This document shows, piece after piece, positions 1-8,406 of a DNA stretch of 64,000 nt (within the stretch, counting starts at the first letter, position 1; each line of letters starts with the position of its first letter). The stretch comes from Beijerinckiaceae bacterium (GTDB taxonomy: Bacteria > Pseudomonadota > Alphaproteobacteria > Rhizobiales > Beijerinckiaceae): the NCBI GenBank assembly GCA_947453205.1, contig CANGFT010000004.1, forward strand, positions 1 to 64,000. Reading direction: 5' to 3'. The notes beneath the pieces were generated by a model, which had not been told where the DNA came from, did not search any database, and saw nothing but the letters and a program-made list of their open reading frames with translations. A program made the position numbers and the translations under genes.

Positions 1-459
1 ATCACGGCCGATGACTCGCTTCATTATACTGCAGGCGCCGGAACAGGCTCTGATATAACGAAGTTGGTGCTCGCGGGCAAAACTGGCGTAACTGCTGCAA
101 TGAAAGCCGCTCTTACAATGTCGTTCGGCGGCGAGGGTGATTTGAGCGCGATCAAGTATAGCGACATCCTGGCGGGCGAAAACGCCTACAAAGCTTTGGG
201 CGCCATCGACAGCGCCATGTTGACGATCAACGCGCAGCGGTCCTCCATGGGCGCGGTCATCAGCCGCCTCCAGTTCGCCTCCGACAACCTGTCGAACGTC
301 ACCGCCAAGGCTGCTGAATCCCGCAGCCGCATCGAGGACACCGACTATTCGGTGGCGACGACGGAGCTGGCCAAGCGCAACATCATCCAGCAGGCTGCGC
401 AGGCCATGCTCGCCCAGGCGAACCAGGCTCCCCAGCTCGTGCTCCAGCTGCTGAAGTAA
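1..459 (+). CDS. flagellin, C-terminal part (5' end outside window)
   Basis: The reading frame is open from the first base to TAA at 457-459, so the gene begins upstream of the window and about 152 codons are visible. The C-terminal ~90 residues match the conserved D1/D0 helices of bacterial flagellin: an ASDNLSNV-like segment, then SRIEDTDYSVATTELAK, then a tail with AMLAQANQAPQLVLQLLK. These helices form the inner core of the flagellar filament. The preceding, less conserved part would be the surface-exposed D2-like variable region. No other flagellar gene follows; the neighbour is a convergent porin gene. A strong hairpin lies 30 bp after the stop. The family assignment is secure, but full length and copy number cannot be judged. 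Confidence 0.93.
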   Translation: MTADDSLHYTAGAGTGSDITKLVLAGKTGVTAAMKAALTMSFGGEGDLSAIKYSDILAGENAYKALGAIDSAMLTINAQRSSMGAVISRLQFASDNLSNVTAKAAESRSRIEDTDYSVATTELAKRNIIQQAAQAMLAQANQAPQLVLQLLK

Positions 460-489
460 GCTTCTTTGGTCTGAAGACGGAAACAAAAA

Positions 490-510
490 GGGCGGGGTCA
501 TTCCCCGCCC
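490..510 (-). terminator. Rho-independent terminator between convergent flagellin and FadL genes
   Basis: An 8-bp GC stem (GGGCGGGG / CCCCGCCC) with a 5-base loop. On the minus strand it is followed by CTTTTTGTTT, which makes it a good terminator for the FadL-type gene. On the plus strand it has only two T residues but probably also stops flagellin transcription. Confidence 0.85.
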
Positions 511-537
511 TTGATGCGTTTGAAGCCTTGGTTCAGG

Positions 538-1959
538 CTACTTGGTGACCTTGTTGGCGACCTTCGGCGCCGGATCGTCCCAGCGATAGGTCAGGCTGAC
601 GGAGATGATGTCCACATGGGCCTTCACGTCCGCATTGAGCTTGTCGATCTGGCCTGCCGCATAGCTCGCTTTGTAGTTCGGATTGGACGGATCGAGGATG
701 CTGACTTTCGTGGACTTCGGGAAGATATGGGTGTAGCCGAAGTCAAGCGACAATTGCTCGTTGAGTTTGTAGCCTGCGCCGATGGAGGCCCAGATGCGAT
801 CATTGTCAGGCAGGCGGGTCGACCGGCTGGCGTCCTTGATCGGGGTTGATTCGAAGGCCAGGCCGCTGCGCAAAGTCAGCTTGGAATCCCATGCATATTC
901 GCCGCCCAGCGAGGCGTACCAACCATCCTTATAATCAAAGGGAAGGACAGGACTTCCAAGATGCCGGGTTCCAGGCGACCACCAGACTGCCTGAGTGAGG
1001 GGATTGACGCCGCTGTTCCTGTAGGTGACCGCAGGTGATTTCAGCACGCTCCATTGCGTCCATTCAAAGCCCGCCAGAAGCGTGAGGTTCTGAGATGCTT
1101 TTTGTTTCAGGCCGAGCGTGACCATCTGGGGCAGGGGAACGCCCACCTCGATGGGGTTGTTGAGGGCGTAAGCCGCTAAGCTTTGATTGTTTTGAAAACT
1201 CGCGGCTGCTGCGGCCCCGCCAAAGAAATCTCCCTTCAGGGTCGTCTTGACTTCGGAGCGATAGCCAAGGCCGATTTCCGTGCCGGCCATCGGCTTGAAA
1301 GTGACGCCAAGCGTATAGCCCAGAGCGGCCCCATCGCCCTGCAATCCCAGGACCCCCCAGTTGGAAGGCGTCAGTCCAGTCGCGGCCGCTGTGGTGTATC
1401 TGGCCTTCAAATCCAGATAGCGCACGCCAGCCGCGAGCGAGACCATTTCATTGAACTTGTAAGCGACGGACGCCGTCACTTCCTTCGAACTTGCGCGGGT
1501 GGTGCTGCCGTAGTTGCGGCCCACATAGGAGCTGTCGGGCTTGGTGGCGAGCCCATAGGGGGCGTTGACGCTCAATCCCAGCCAGATGTTCTGATTCAGC
1601 TGCCAGCTGGCGTAAGTGTTGGGCAAAATCGCGTCCAGCGCCATGTCGCCGCTGCTTGTCGCGCCCGCTGCAAGAAAGTTGTTATAGCCTGCGCTTGTGC
1701 CGCTGATATTGGTCAAGTTGGCATAGGGCATAAGTCCCGTCAGGCCGACGGTGGTCTGGATCCCCTTGTAGTCGGTCATGACGGCGGGGTTCCAGAACAT
1801 GGACCCAAGCCCCGCGCCGTTCGCGGCGGCGCCAGCAAACGATGAGCCCTGTCCTGCGGCGCTCTGCTCGCGCAACGCAAAACCGCCGGCGTGAGCCGCA
1901 CTGGCCGCAACGATGACCGACCCGGCGGCGACGCCGGTCAGCAGGATCTTCTTGAGCAT
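538..1959 (-). CDS. OmpP1/FadL/TodX-family outer-membrane transport protein
   Basis: 473 residues, near the usual family size. Residues 1-24 form a signal peptide ending AAHA. The mature protein starts GGFALREQSAAGQGSSFAG, the FadL N-terminal hatch region, followed by the family NPA motif (MFWNPAVM) near residue 57. The rest alternates short hydrophobic and polar stretches with aromatic girdles, as in a 14-strand beta-barrel. FadL-type porins take up long-chain fatty acids or hydrophobic aromatics across the outer membrane; the substrate here is unknown. GGGGG lies 5 nt before the ATG. It is a single-gene unit ending at the terminator at 490-510. Confidence 0.92.
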   Translation of the reverse strand: MLKKILLTGVAAGSVIVAASAAHAGGFALREQSAAGQGSSFAGAAANGAGLGSMFWNPAVMTDYKGIQTTVGLTGLMPYANLTNISGTSAGYNNFLAAGATSSGDMALDAILPNTYASWQLNQNIWLGLSVNAPYGLATKPDSSYVGRNYGSTTRASSKEVTASVAYKFNEMVSLAAGVRYLDLKARYTTAAATGLTPSNWGVLGLQGDGAALGYTLGVTFKPMAGTEIGLGYRSEVKTTLKGDFFGGAAAAASFQNNQSLAAYALNNPIEVGVPLPQMVTLGLKQKASQNLTLLAGFEWTQWSVLKSPAVTYRNSGVNPLTQAVWWSPGTRHLGSPVLPFDYKDGWYASLGGEYAWDSKLTLRSGLAFESTPIKDASRSTRLPDNDRIWASIGAGYKLNEQLSLDFGYTHIFPKSTKVSILDPSNPNYKASYAAGQIDKLNADVKAHVDIISVSLTYRWDDPAPKVANKVTK

Positions 1960-2438
1960 TTCAACCCCCAGTTAACCAAAAGCCTAGGTGACGCTACGAC
2001 AGCTTTGTGACAATTGGCAAGCGGGGTCAGGCGAAAATCAAAATCGTAACCGTTTCCGCCGTGAACGTATCGAAATCATAACATCAAGATTGGCTTTTGA
2101 AGCCTTGGAGGCACGCTTTCCTCCCAAACCGGGCCTGGTCGGCCCCTTTGGGAGAGCCGGGTTCGGGACGGGCTCTCGTCTTGCGGCGCCCGGGCATCGA
2201 CACCGTCATCCGCCTGCATGCTGAGGGACGCATCGACTGGGTCAACGGGACCATCTTTGATCCGGCGGCGCTGCGCCCGCGCGCCACGACAAGGACTTTC
2301 CGCCTGTGCCCGCGACCCGGGCCTACCTTTATCGCCGAGGTCCGGAATCCTGTGCATGGCCTCGCCCCAAAGCCTGCATGGCCCCGCGCTTTCGTGCTAG
2401 CTCGCCCCGGCGGAGGTCCCGCAGGATTCGAGGAGCGG
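1960..2438. other. intergenic region between divergent FadL-type and HerA-like genes
   Basis: About 480 bp. The part next to the porin gene (1960-2090) is relatively AT-rich and probably holds its promoter. The remainder is GC-rich and happens to be open in the HerA frame back to a TTG at 2097, but the encoded extension (114 residues, rich in Pro, Arg and Gly) has no family resemblance I recognise. The HerA gene has a good ATG with a ribosome-binding site at 2439. I see no RNA gene or repeat. Confidence 0.5.
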
Positions 2439-3920
2439 ATGGCGGTTGACATCGACATAGGAATGACCGGCGCCAATGCGCCGGCCATGGTCGATCTTGA
2501 GGAGTTGCTCGCGACCCGCCTGCTGGTGCAGGGCAATTCCGGCTCCGGCAAATCCCATCTCCTGCGCCGCCTGCTGGAGCAGAGCGCCCGGCTCGTGCAG
2601 CAGATCGTCATTGACCCCGAAGGCGACTATGTGACCTTGGCCGAGCGCTACGGCCATGTGGTGGTCGACGCCGCCCAGGCAGAGCATGAACTCGCGATGA
2701 TCGCGACGCGGGTGCGCCAGCACCGCATCTCCGTCGTGCTCAATCTGGAGGAGTTGGAGGTCGACGGGCAGCTGCGCTGCGCGGCGATTTTCCTCAACGC
2801 CCTCTTCGACGCCGATCGGGAGCACTGGTTCCCCGCGCTCGTCGTGGTGGACGAGGCCCAGCTTTTCGCCCCCTCGGCCGCCTCCGATGGATCTGAGGAT
2901 GCCCGGCGCATGAGCCTTACGGCCATGACCAATCTGATGTGTCGGGGCCGCAAGCGCGGGCTCGCGGGGATCATCGCCACCCAGCGCCTCGCCAAGCTCG
3001 CCAAGAATGTCGCGGCCGAGGCGTCCAACTTCCTGATGGGCCGCACCTTCCTCGACATCGACATGGCCCGCGCGGCCGATCTTCTGGGCATGGAGCGCCG
3101 GCAGGCCGAAATGTTCCGCGACCTCAAGCGCGGCGCCTTTATAGGGCTTGGCCCGGCCATTGCGCGCCGTCCGCTCTCCATGCGCATCGGCGCGGTTGAA
3201 ACGGCGGATCGGGGCGCGGCGCCGCGCCTCCTGCCCCTGCCGATGGACGATGACGGCGATCATCATGATCTTCTCTTCGCCCCTTCGGACGCGCCGCCCG
3301 CCGCGCCGCGCCCGCGCCGCCTGCGCGTGCAAGCCGCCGAGAAGAGCGATGAATGGCTGGCGCGCCTCGATCAGGCGCCCCCGCCTCCCTTCGTCGCGGC
3401 GGCGCCCCCGGAAATGACCGACGAGGAGCGCGAGCGGGCGATTGAGGAGATCATCGCCCAGATGATCGCCGATCCCGCCGCCGCCGCGCAGCCCGCCAGC
3501 GCCCTGCATCGCGATTTTCTCGTGCGCTGCCGCATCCGCAGGCTGGGCTCAGTCGTGCCTGATCTCTCAGCCTTCCGCCGCCGCCTCGCCACCCTGCGGG
3601 CGCGCGCTGTCTACCCCGAGGGCGCGGATGAAGAAGCCTGGGCGCGGGCGGTCGAGACGGCCCAGCGCCTTCCCGACGACATGCTGGGCGTGTTTCTGAT
3701 GCTTTGCCGTGCGGCTGTGGCGGGCCAGCCCTGTCCGGGGGACGACGAGATTGCCCGTTTCTTCGGCAGCCATTCGCCCGGCCGCGCCCGGCGTCTGCTC
3801 GGGCAGATGGAGCAGCTCGGCCTCATCGTCCTGCGCACGGACTTCCAGGGGCGCCGGATCATCGCCTTTCCCGAACTGGCGCTCGAGACGGCGGCGCAGA
3901 GCCCGGCGGAGGCCATCTAA
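2439..3920 (+). CDS. HerA-like (DUF87) FtsK/HerA-superfamily ATPase
   Basis: 493 residues from an ATG preceded by GAGGAG; the frame runs open upstream but family members start near this point. Walker A is GNSGSGKS (residues 32-39). Walker B is LVVVDEAQ (about 134-141), with the DEAQ box typical of HerA/DUF87 proteins rather than AAA+ proteins. An Arg-rich sensor segment (MCRGRKRGLAGIIATQR) follows. The C-terminal ~150 residues look like a mixed charged linker plus a winged-helix-like end. HerA proteins pump or unwind DNA as hexamers with partners such as NurA. No nuclease, Sir2 or methylase gene is adjacent, so it is an orphan. Its stop overlaps the convergent transferase gene by 4 bp. Confidence 0.85.
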   Translation: MAVDIDIGMTGANAPAMVDLEELLATRLLVQGNSGSGKSHLLRRLLEQSARLVQQIVIDPEGDYVTLAERYGHVVVDAAQAEHELAMIATRVRQHRISVVLNLEELEVDGQLRCAAIFLNALFDADREHWFPALVVVDEAQLFAPSAASDGSEDARRMSLTAMTNLMCRGRKRGLAGIIATQRLAKLAKNVAAEASNFLMGRTFLDIDMARAADLLGMERRQAEMFRDLKRGAFIGLGPAIARRPLSMRIGAVETADRGAAPRLLPLPMDDDGDHHDLLFAPSDAPPAAPRPRRLRVQAAEKSDEWLARLDQAPPPPFVAAAPPEMTDEERERAIEEIIAQMIADPAAAAQPASALHRDFLVRCRIRRLGSVVPDLSAFRRRLATLRARAVYPEGADEEAWARAVETAQRLPDDMLGVFLMLCRAAVAGQPCPGDDEIARFFGSHSPGRARRLLGQMEQLGLIVLRTDFQGRRIIAFPELALETAAQSPAEAI

Positions 3921-4630
3921 AGCGCGGCGAGCTCGACCGCGCGCAGCGTCACCACCGGCGCCGCGCCTTGCCCGCGCCGCGCCGCCAGCGCCATGGCGAT
4001 TGCGGGCGCGGGCCGGAAGCGTTGGAAAAGCCAGCGGGAGGGAATGTCGTCGAGCCCCGGCGAAAAGCTGATGCGCAGGGGCTCGCGGGTGAAGGCGAAA
4101 TCCTTCAAGGGCAGCGCGACGCCCAGCCCCACGGCCTTGATATAGGCCTCTTTCAGGGTCCAGAAATCGAAGAAACAGTCGCCCCGCTCCGCCTCCGGCG
4201 CGCTGCGGAAGGCCTCGAACTCGGCGGGGGCGAAGAGGTGGCGGGCCACGGCCTCGTCCGCCCGGTCGGGGGCGATGCGCTCCACATCGACGCCCACCTC
4301 CCGGTCGACCGCCACGGCGAGCGCCACATGGCCGCGGGTATGGGAGAGGTTGAAGGACAGGCGGGCCGATGCGTCGCCTGCGTCGATGCGCGGCTTGCCA
4401 TGGGCGGCGACGGCGAAGGTCCAATCCTGCGGCGGGCGCGGGAAGAACTCCGAAAGGGTCGCGCGCGTCAGCGCATGGGCAGCCACATAGCTGTCGCGGT
4501 CATGGGCGAAGGCGAAACGCTGCGCTTTGGCCTGCTCCTGCGGGCTCAGCAGCGCGAGCAGACGGGGCGCGGCGCCATCGACCCGCGCGTGGCGGACCTC
4601 GATGACGCCCTCGCCCAGCGACAGGCTCAT
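3917..4630 (-). CDS. 4'-phosphopantetheinyl transferase, Sfp type
   Basis: 237 residues. It shows the two Sfp-superfamily signatures: VGVDVER (about residues 112-118), with the Mg-binding Asp, and FWTLKEAYIKAVGLG (about 156-170), with the Glu and Lys that hold CoA. An NLSHTRGHVALAVA segment precedes the first. The enzyme moves phosphopantetheine from CoA to a Ser of carrier proteins. No polyketide or nonribosomal peptide synthase lies nearby, so it may serve a distant carrier or act in lysine or siderophore metabolism. The start lies 2 bp after the stop of the upstream flavin monooxygenase, so the two are probably co-transcribed. Confidence 0.93.
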   Translation of the reverse strand: MSLSLGEGVIEVRHARVDGAAPRLLALLSPQEQAKAQRFAFAHDRDSYVAAHALTRATLSEFFPRPPQDWTFAVAAHGKPRIDAGDASARLSFNLSHTRGHVALAVAVDREVGVDVERIAPDRADEAVARHLFAPAEFEAFRSAPEAERGDCFFDFWTLKEAYIKAVGLGVALPLKDFAFTREPLRISFSPGLDDIPSRWLFQRFRPAPAIAMALAARRGQGAAPVVTLRAVELAAL

Positions 4631-4632
4631 GT

Positions 4633-5967
4633 TCAGGTCTTTGCGTAGCGGCTCACGGGCTTCGGCAGGCCCAGAATATCGCGCAAGGTCGAGCCCTCAT
4701 ATTCCCTGCGGAACAGGCCGCGCTTCTGCAATTCAGGGGTGACCATGTTCACGAAGTCCTCGAGCCCGCCGAGATAGAAGGGCGGCAGCACGTTGAAGCC
4801 GTCGCAGGCGCCGGTTTCGAACCAGTGCTGCATCTGGTCCACCACCTCTTCGGGCGTGCCCACGAGGGTGAAATGGCCGCGCGAACTGGCGAAGCGCATG
4901 GCGAGTTCGCGCAGGCTCGGGGCGCCTTCCTTCGACCAGCCCAGGATCATGTCCGAGCGGCTGCTGATGACGACATTCTCGGGGAGTTCGGGCAGGGGCT
5001 CGTCGAGCGGGAGCCCCGAGAGGTCATGGCCGATGCGGCGCGAGAGCAGGGACACCGCGAGGTCGGGATGCAGAAGGTCCTGCAGCTCCTGCAATTTCGC
5101 CTGCGCCTCCGCGCGCGTCGGCGCCACATAGACGGACATGCCCGGCAGGATCTTGAGGTGGTCGGGATCGCGCCCCGCCTCCACCATGCGCCGCTTGACG
5201 TCCGCATAGAACTCCCGCGCGGTCTCGATCACATTGTGGGCGGTGAAGACGACTTCGGCTGTCTCGGCGGCGAGCTGGCGGCCGTCATCCGAAGCGCCGG
5301 CCTGCACGATCACCGGCTGGCCCTGGGGCGAGCGGGCGACGTTGAGCGGGCCCTGCACGTCATAATAGGCGCCGTGGTGGTTCAGCACATGCATTTTCGA
5401 GCGGTCGGAGAAGAGGCCGGTCTGCTTGTCGCGCAGGAAGGCGTCCTCGTCCCATGAATCCCAGAGGGCGCGCACCACATCCACGAATTCGCGGCCGCGC
5501 CTGTAGCGTTCGACTTTGGGCAGATGGGGCGTGGCGCTGAAATTGAGCGCCTCGGTCTCATTGCCGGAGGTCACGACGTTCCAGCCGACGCGGCCATTGG
5601 AGATGATGTCGAGCGAGGCGAATTTGCGCGCGACCGAGAAGGGCTGTTCGAAACTGGTGCTGGCCGTGCAGACGAGGCCGATGCGCTTGGTGTGGGCGGC
5701 GAGCGTGCTCAGCAGCGTCCAGGGCTCCATCCACGCCACATAGTGCATGCGGTCGATGCCCGATTCGCCGCCCATCCAGGCGGTGAGCGAATCGGCGGAG
5801 AAGAGCATGTCGAAGCAGCCGCGCTCGGCGAGCTGGGCCATGTCGACGAAATGCTGGAAGTTGACGCCCGCATCGGCCTGCGCGCGCGGATGGCGCCAGG
5901 AAGCGATGTGATGTCCGCAAGGCCTGATGAACAGCCCCAATTTCATCTGCCGCGCAGCCGTGGTCAC
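4633..5967 (-). CDS. LLM-class FMN-dependent monooxygenase, NtaA/SnaA/DszA family
   Basis: 444 residues from a GTG start with a GGGAGAG ribosome-binding site; an alternative ATG sits 7 codons inside (MKLGLF). It has a bacterial luciferase-like TIM-barrel pattern with the NtaA-family hallmark GRVGWNVVTSGNETEALNF near residue 130, and a later VIVQAGASDDGR segment that contacts FMN phosphate. Family members use reduced FMN supplied by a separate reductase to oxidise nitrilotriacetate, sulfonates, dibenzothiophene sulfone or similar substrates; which one cannot be told. No flavin reductase or transporter is adjacent. It precedes the phosphopantetheinyl transferase gene by 2 bp on the same strand. 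Confidence 0.92.
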   Translation of the reverse strand: MTTAARQMKLGLFIRPCGHHIASWRHPRAQADAGVNFQHFVDMAQLAERGCFDMLFSADSLTAWMGGESGIDRMHYVAWMEPWTLLSTLAAHTKRIGLVCTASTSFEQPFSVARKFASLDIISNGRVGWNVVTSGNETEALNFSATPHLPKVERYRRGREFVDVVRALWDSWDEDAFLRDKQTGLFSDRSKMHVLNHHGAYYDVQGPLNVARSPQGQPVIVQAGASDDGRQLAAETAEVVFTAHNVIETAREFYADVKRRMVEAGRDPDHLKILPGMSVYVAPTRAEAQAKLQELQDLLHPDLAVSLLSRRIGHDLSGLPLDEPLPELPENVVISSRSDMILGWSKEGAPSLRELAMRFASSRGHFTLVGTPEEVVDQMQHWFETGACDGFNVLPPFYLGGLEDFVNMVTPELQKRGLFRREYEGSTLRDILGLPKPVSRYAKT

Positions 5968-6114
5968 GTCTCTCTCCCCTCATGAACGATCAGTCTGGCG
6001 CCATCGTATCGCCTGAGGGGCCGCGCGTGAACCCGCCTTCGCGCATGGCGGGATTTCGCAAAATGGATTAGAAGGCTCGCTGGTCTGGCGAAAGGCGCAG
6101 GAGGCGGCTCACCC

Positions 6115-6780
6115 ATGATTTCCGACGCCATCGCCGCTTTCGACCAGATCTTCAGTCCGCCCTTCCGCAAGGTGCTTCTGCGAAGCCTCGCCCTCACCCT
6201 GGCCCTGCTGGCGCTCGTCTGGTTTGGCCTCAACCGGCTGGCGGCGGCCTATGCGACGACGCCCTGGCCCTGGCTCGACACGGTTCTCGCCATCGTCGCC
6301 GCCGTCGGCCTGGTTGTGGGCCTCGTCTTTCTGGTGGCGCCGGTCAGCGCGCTGGTGGCGGGCTTCCATCTCGATGAATTGGCCGAAACCGTGGAGCGCG
6401 TCATTGCGCCGGACCATGTGGGTCAGGCCTTGCCGGGCGGTCAGGCGAGCTGGCTTGCGGTGAAGTTCGCCGCCGTCTCGGTGCTGGTCAATCTCTTCGC
6501 GCTGGCGCTCCTGCTGCTGCCGGGGATCAACATCCTCGCCTTCTTCGGGGCCAACGCCTATCTGCTGGGCCGGGAATATTTTGAGCTGGCGGCCCTGCGC
6601 TACAGACCCATCGACGAGGTGCGGGCGTTGCGCGGCGCCCACAGAGTCTACCTCTTCGTCTGCGGCCTTCTCATCGCCGCGCTGGTGGCGATTCCCGTGC
6701 TCAACCTTCTGACGCCGCTGTTCGCCACCGCCTTCATGGTGCGCATCCACCGGAGGCTGTCGGCGCCGGGTCGGGGCTGA
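6115..6780 (+). CDS. EI24-domain / CysZ-like integral membrane protein
   Basis: 221 residues with AGGAGG upstream of the ATG. Four hydrophobic segments are evident (about 22-42, 52-75, 122-146, 180-205). The region LLPGINILAFFGANAYLLGREYFELAALR and the loop after it are typical of the EI24/CysZ group, named after a sulfate permease of enterobacteria. Alphaproteobacterial members are of unknown function despite frequent labelling as sulfate transporters. It is a single gene, converging on the NDUFA9-like gene only 2 bp past its stop. Confidence 0.85.
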   Translation: MISDAIAAFDQIFSPPFRKVLLRSLALTLALLALVWFGLNRLAAAYATTPWPWLDTVLAIVAAVGLVVGLVFLVAPVSALVAGFHLDELAETVERVIAPDHVGQALPGGQASWLAVKFAAVSVLVNLFALALLLLPGINILAFFGANAYLLGREYFELAALRYRPIDEVRALRGAHRVYLFVCGLLIAALVAIPVLNLLTPLFATAFMVRIHRRLSAPGRG

Positions 6781-6782
6781 GG

Positions 6783-7790
6783 TCAGGCGAGCTTCTGCTT
6801 CTCGAACTGTCCGGCCTTGCGGAACCGCGTGAGATAGGTCGGCACGATCGACTCGATGGCCTCGGGGTGGATGCCCAGCCCCTCGAGCGTGCGATGGTCG
6901 GCGGCGGCCTTCGCGCCCACCACATTGTCGACCGCCAGCAGCTTGATCTGGTCGCGGGTCGTCAGCAGCATCTTGGGGAAGAGGCCAAGGCTCAGGCTGT
7001 CCGCCAGCTCCGTGCCGCGCGCCATGACGTCACCCGCCGCGAAGGGCAGGGGCAGCAGCAGGCGTCGGCGTCCCGTGACGTCGCAGACATATTGCATGAG
7101 TTCGCGGAAGGTCTTCACCTGCGGCCCGCCCAGCTCATAGACCGCGCCCGCCTGCGCCCGGCCGGCGAGGGCGCGTGAAATGGCCTCGGCCACATCGCCC
7201 ACATAGACCGGCTGGAACTTCGTCTCGCCGCCGCCGAAGAGCGGCAGGACGGGCGAGATGCGGGCCAGCGCCGCGAAACGGTTGAAGAAGGAATCTTCCG
7301 GCCCGAAAATGATGGAGGGGCGGAAGATGACGGTCTCAGGGCGGGCGCTCAGCATTTCAGCCTCGCCCTCGCCCTTGGTGCGGGCGTAGAGCGAGTCGGA
7401 CTGGGCATCCGCGCCCAGCGCCGAGACATGCACGACATTGTCGATGCCGGCCTGCGCGGCGGCCTGCGCCACGGCGCGCGCGCCGTTCACATGGAGGGAT
7501 TCGAATTTCTGCGCGCCATGTTCGGTCAGGATCGCCACCAGATTGACCACCGCCTCGGCGCCATGAAGGGCGGCGGCGACGGAGTCGGGATAGCGCAGGT
7601 TGGCCTGAACCGCATGGATCTGGCCGACGCGGCCCAGCGGCTGGAGGTGATAGGCGAGATCCGGGCGGCGACAGGCGACCCTGATGCGCCAGCCCTGCCG
7701 CGCGAGGGCGCGGACCACATGGCGGCCCACGAAGCCCGAGCCGCCGAACACCGTGACGATGCGCCCGGTCTTGACCAATTCATCTGACAT
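6783..7790 (-). CDS. complex I NDUFA9-like NAD(P)-binding protein (atypical SDR)
   Basis: A Rossmann-fold protein: VTVFGGSGFVGRHVVRAL at the N-terminus carries the atypical SDR glycine motif, followed by VNLVAIL and HVSALGAD segments. The catalytic Tyr-Lys pair of classical SDRs is represented only by SLYARTKGEGEAE. This pattern is that of the alphaproteobacterial homologues of the mitochondrial complex I accessory subunit NDUFA9, thought to bind NADPH and stabilise complex I. I prefer the ATG at 7790 (AGGGG 6 nt upstream, 335 residues); an upstream ATG at 7811 would add 7 residues. No nuo gene is in the window. Confidence 0.88.
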   Translation of the reverse strand: MSDELVKTGRIVTVFGGSGFVGRHVVRALARQGWRIRVACRRPDLAYHLQPLGRVGQIHAVQANLRYPDSVAAALHGAEAVVNLVAILTEHGAQKFESLHVNGARAVAQAAAQAGIDNVVHVSALGADAQSDSLYARTKGEGEAEMLSARPETVIFRPSIIFGPEDSFFNRFAALARISPVLPLFGGGETKFQPVYVGDVAEAISRALAGRAQAGAVYELGGPQVKTFRELMQYVCDVTGRRRLLLPLPFAAGDVMARGTELADSLSLGLFPKMLLTTRDQIKLLAVDNVVGAKAAADHRTLEGLGIHPEAIESIVPTYLTRFRKAGQFEKQKLA

Positions 7791-7879
7791 GTGAGGCCCC
7801 TGATCCATCATGCCTTGCCATGGATGGTTCCATAGTCAAGGCGGGCCGCGCTGTATAGAGCGTCCTTCGATGGAAGGCG

Positions 7880-8029
7880 TCAGCGGGGGGCGCGACGCCG
7901 ATGCTGGCGCACCCGCACGGGGATCGGGATCGGCCGGGGCGCAGGCGTCAGAAGCGCGGCCAGAGCTTCACCCATGCTGCTGATCGCCGTGCGGATCTGG
8001 CGCAGGAGAGTGAGGGGAAAGCTCGACAT
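7880..8029 (-). CDS. possible small basic protein (49 aa), unrecognised
   Basis: A 49-codon frame starting ATG at 8029 with a near-ideal ribosome-binding site (GGAGG, 5-nt spacing). The product begins MSSFPLTLLRQIRTAISSMG, an amphipathic helix, then has a Pro/Ile/Val repeat-like stretch and an Arg-rich end (RQHRRRAPR). It lies alone between the NDUFA9-like gene and tRNA-Leu. The ribosome-binding site is the main support; no family is recognised and no homologue search was possible. Confidence 0.4.
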   Translation of the reverse strand: MSSFPLTLLRQIRTAISSMGEALAALLTPAPRPIPIPVRVRQHRRRAPR

Positions 8030-8159
8030 GACCGCCTCCGAAGGAAGGAACCTGTTAATAATATAGGCGGCGAAAACGGGGCCACAAGGGAAATCAGCAG
8101 GAGAATTCGAAATGCTGCGATTGACAAGCCGCGCCCCCGCCTCGTATGAGACCCCCAGT

Positions 8160-8244
8160 GCCCAGGTGGCGGAATTGGTAGACGCGCTGGTTTCAGGTAC
8201 CAGTCTTGCAAGAGGTGGAGGTTCGAGTCCTCTCCTGGGCACCA
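8160..8244 (+). tRNA. tRNA-Leu, anticodon CAG
   Basis: 85 nt including an encoded CCA end. The acceptor stem pairs GCCCAGG with CCTGGGC followed by A and CCA. The anticodon arm CTGGT/ACCAG encloses TTCAGGT, giving anticodon CAG (reads CUG). A long variable arm (class II tRNA) and a T-arm with GGTTCGAGTCC are present. The D-arm contains GGTAGACGC, typical of tRNA-Leu. Confidence 0.97.
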
Positions 8245-8406
8245 AAATCCCGCAAAACATCCATTTACAAGCTGATTTTTTCAGCGTTCACGGCTCGTTG
8301 CGACGCCCCCTCCGCTCTCGCCCCACAGACCTCATTGACTTGGGCGGCCTCCTCGGCGACAGTCTCGTCATATCGGCGCAAGACCGAAGCAATCGGGGGG
8401 ATTTCC

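Noticed and set aside
2097-2438. N-terminal extension of the HerA-like protein from a TTG
   Set aside because: No ribosome-binding site at the TTG, no family resemblance, and a good ATG with GAGGAG at 2439.
2439-3920. HerA-based antiphage defence locus
   Set aside because: No Sir2, nuclease, DUF4297 or methylase partner is adjacent; neighbours are a porin and a phosphopantetheinyl transferase.
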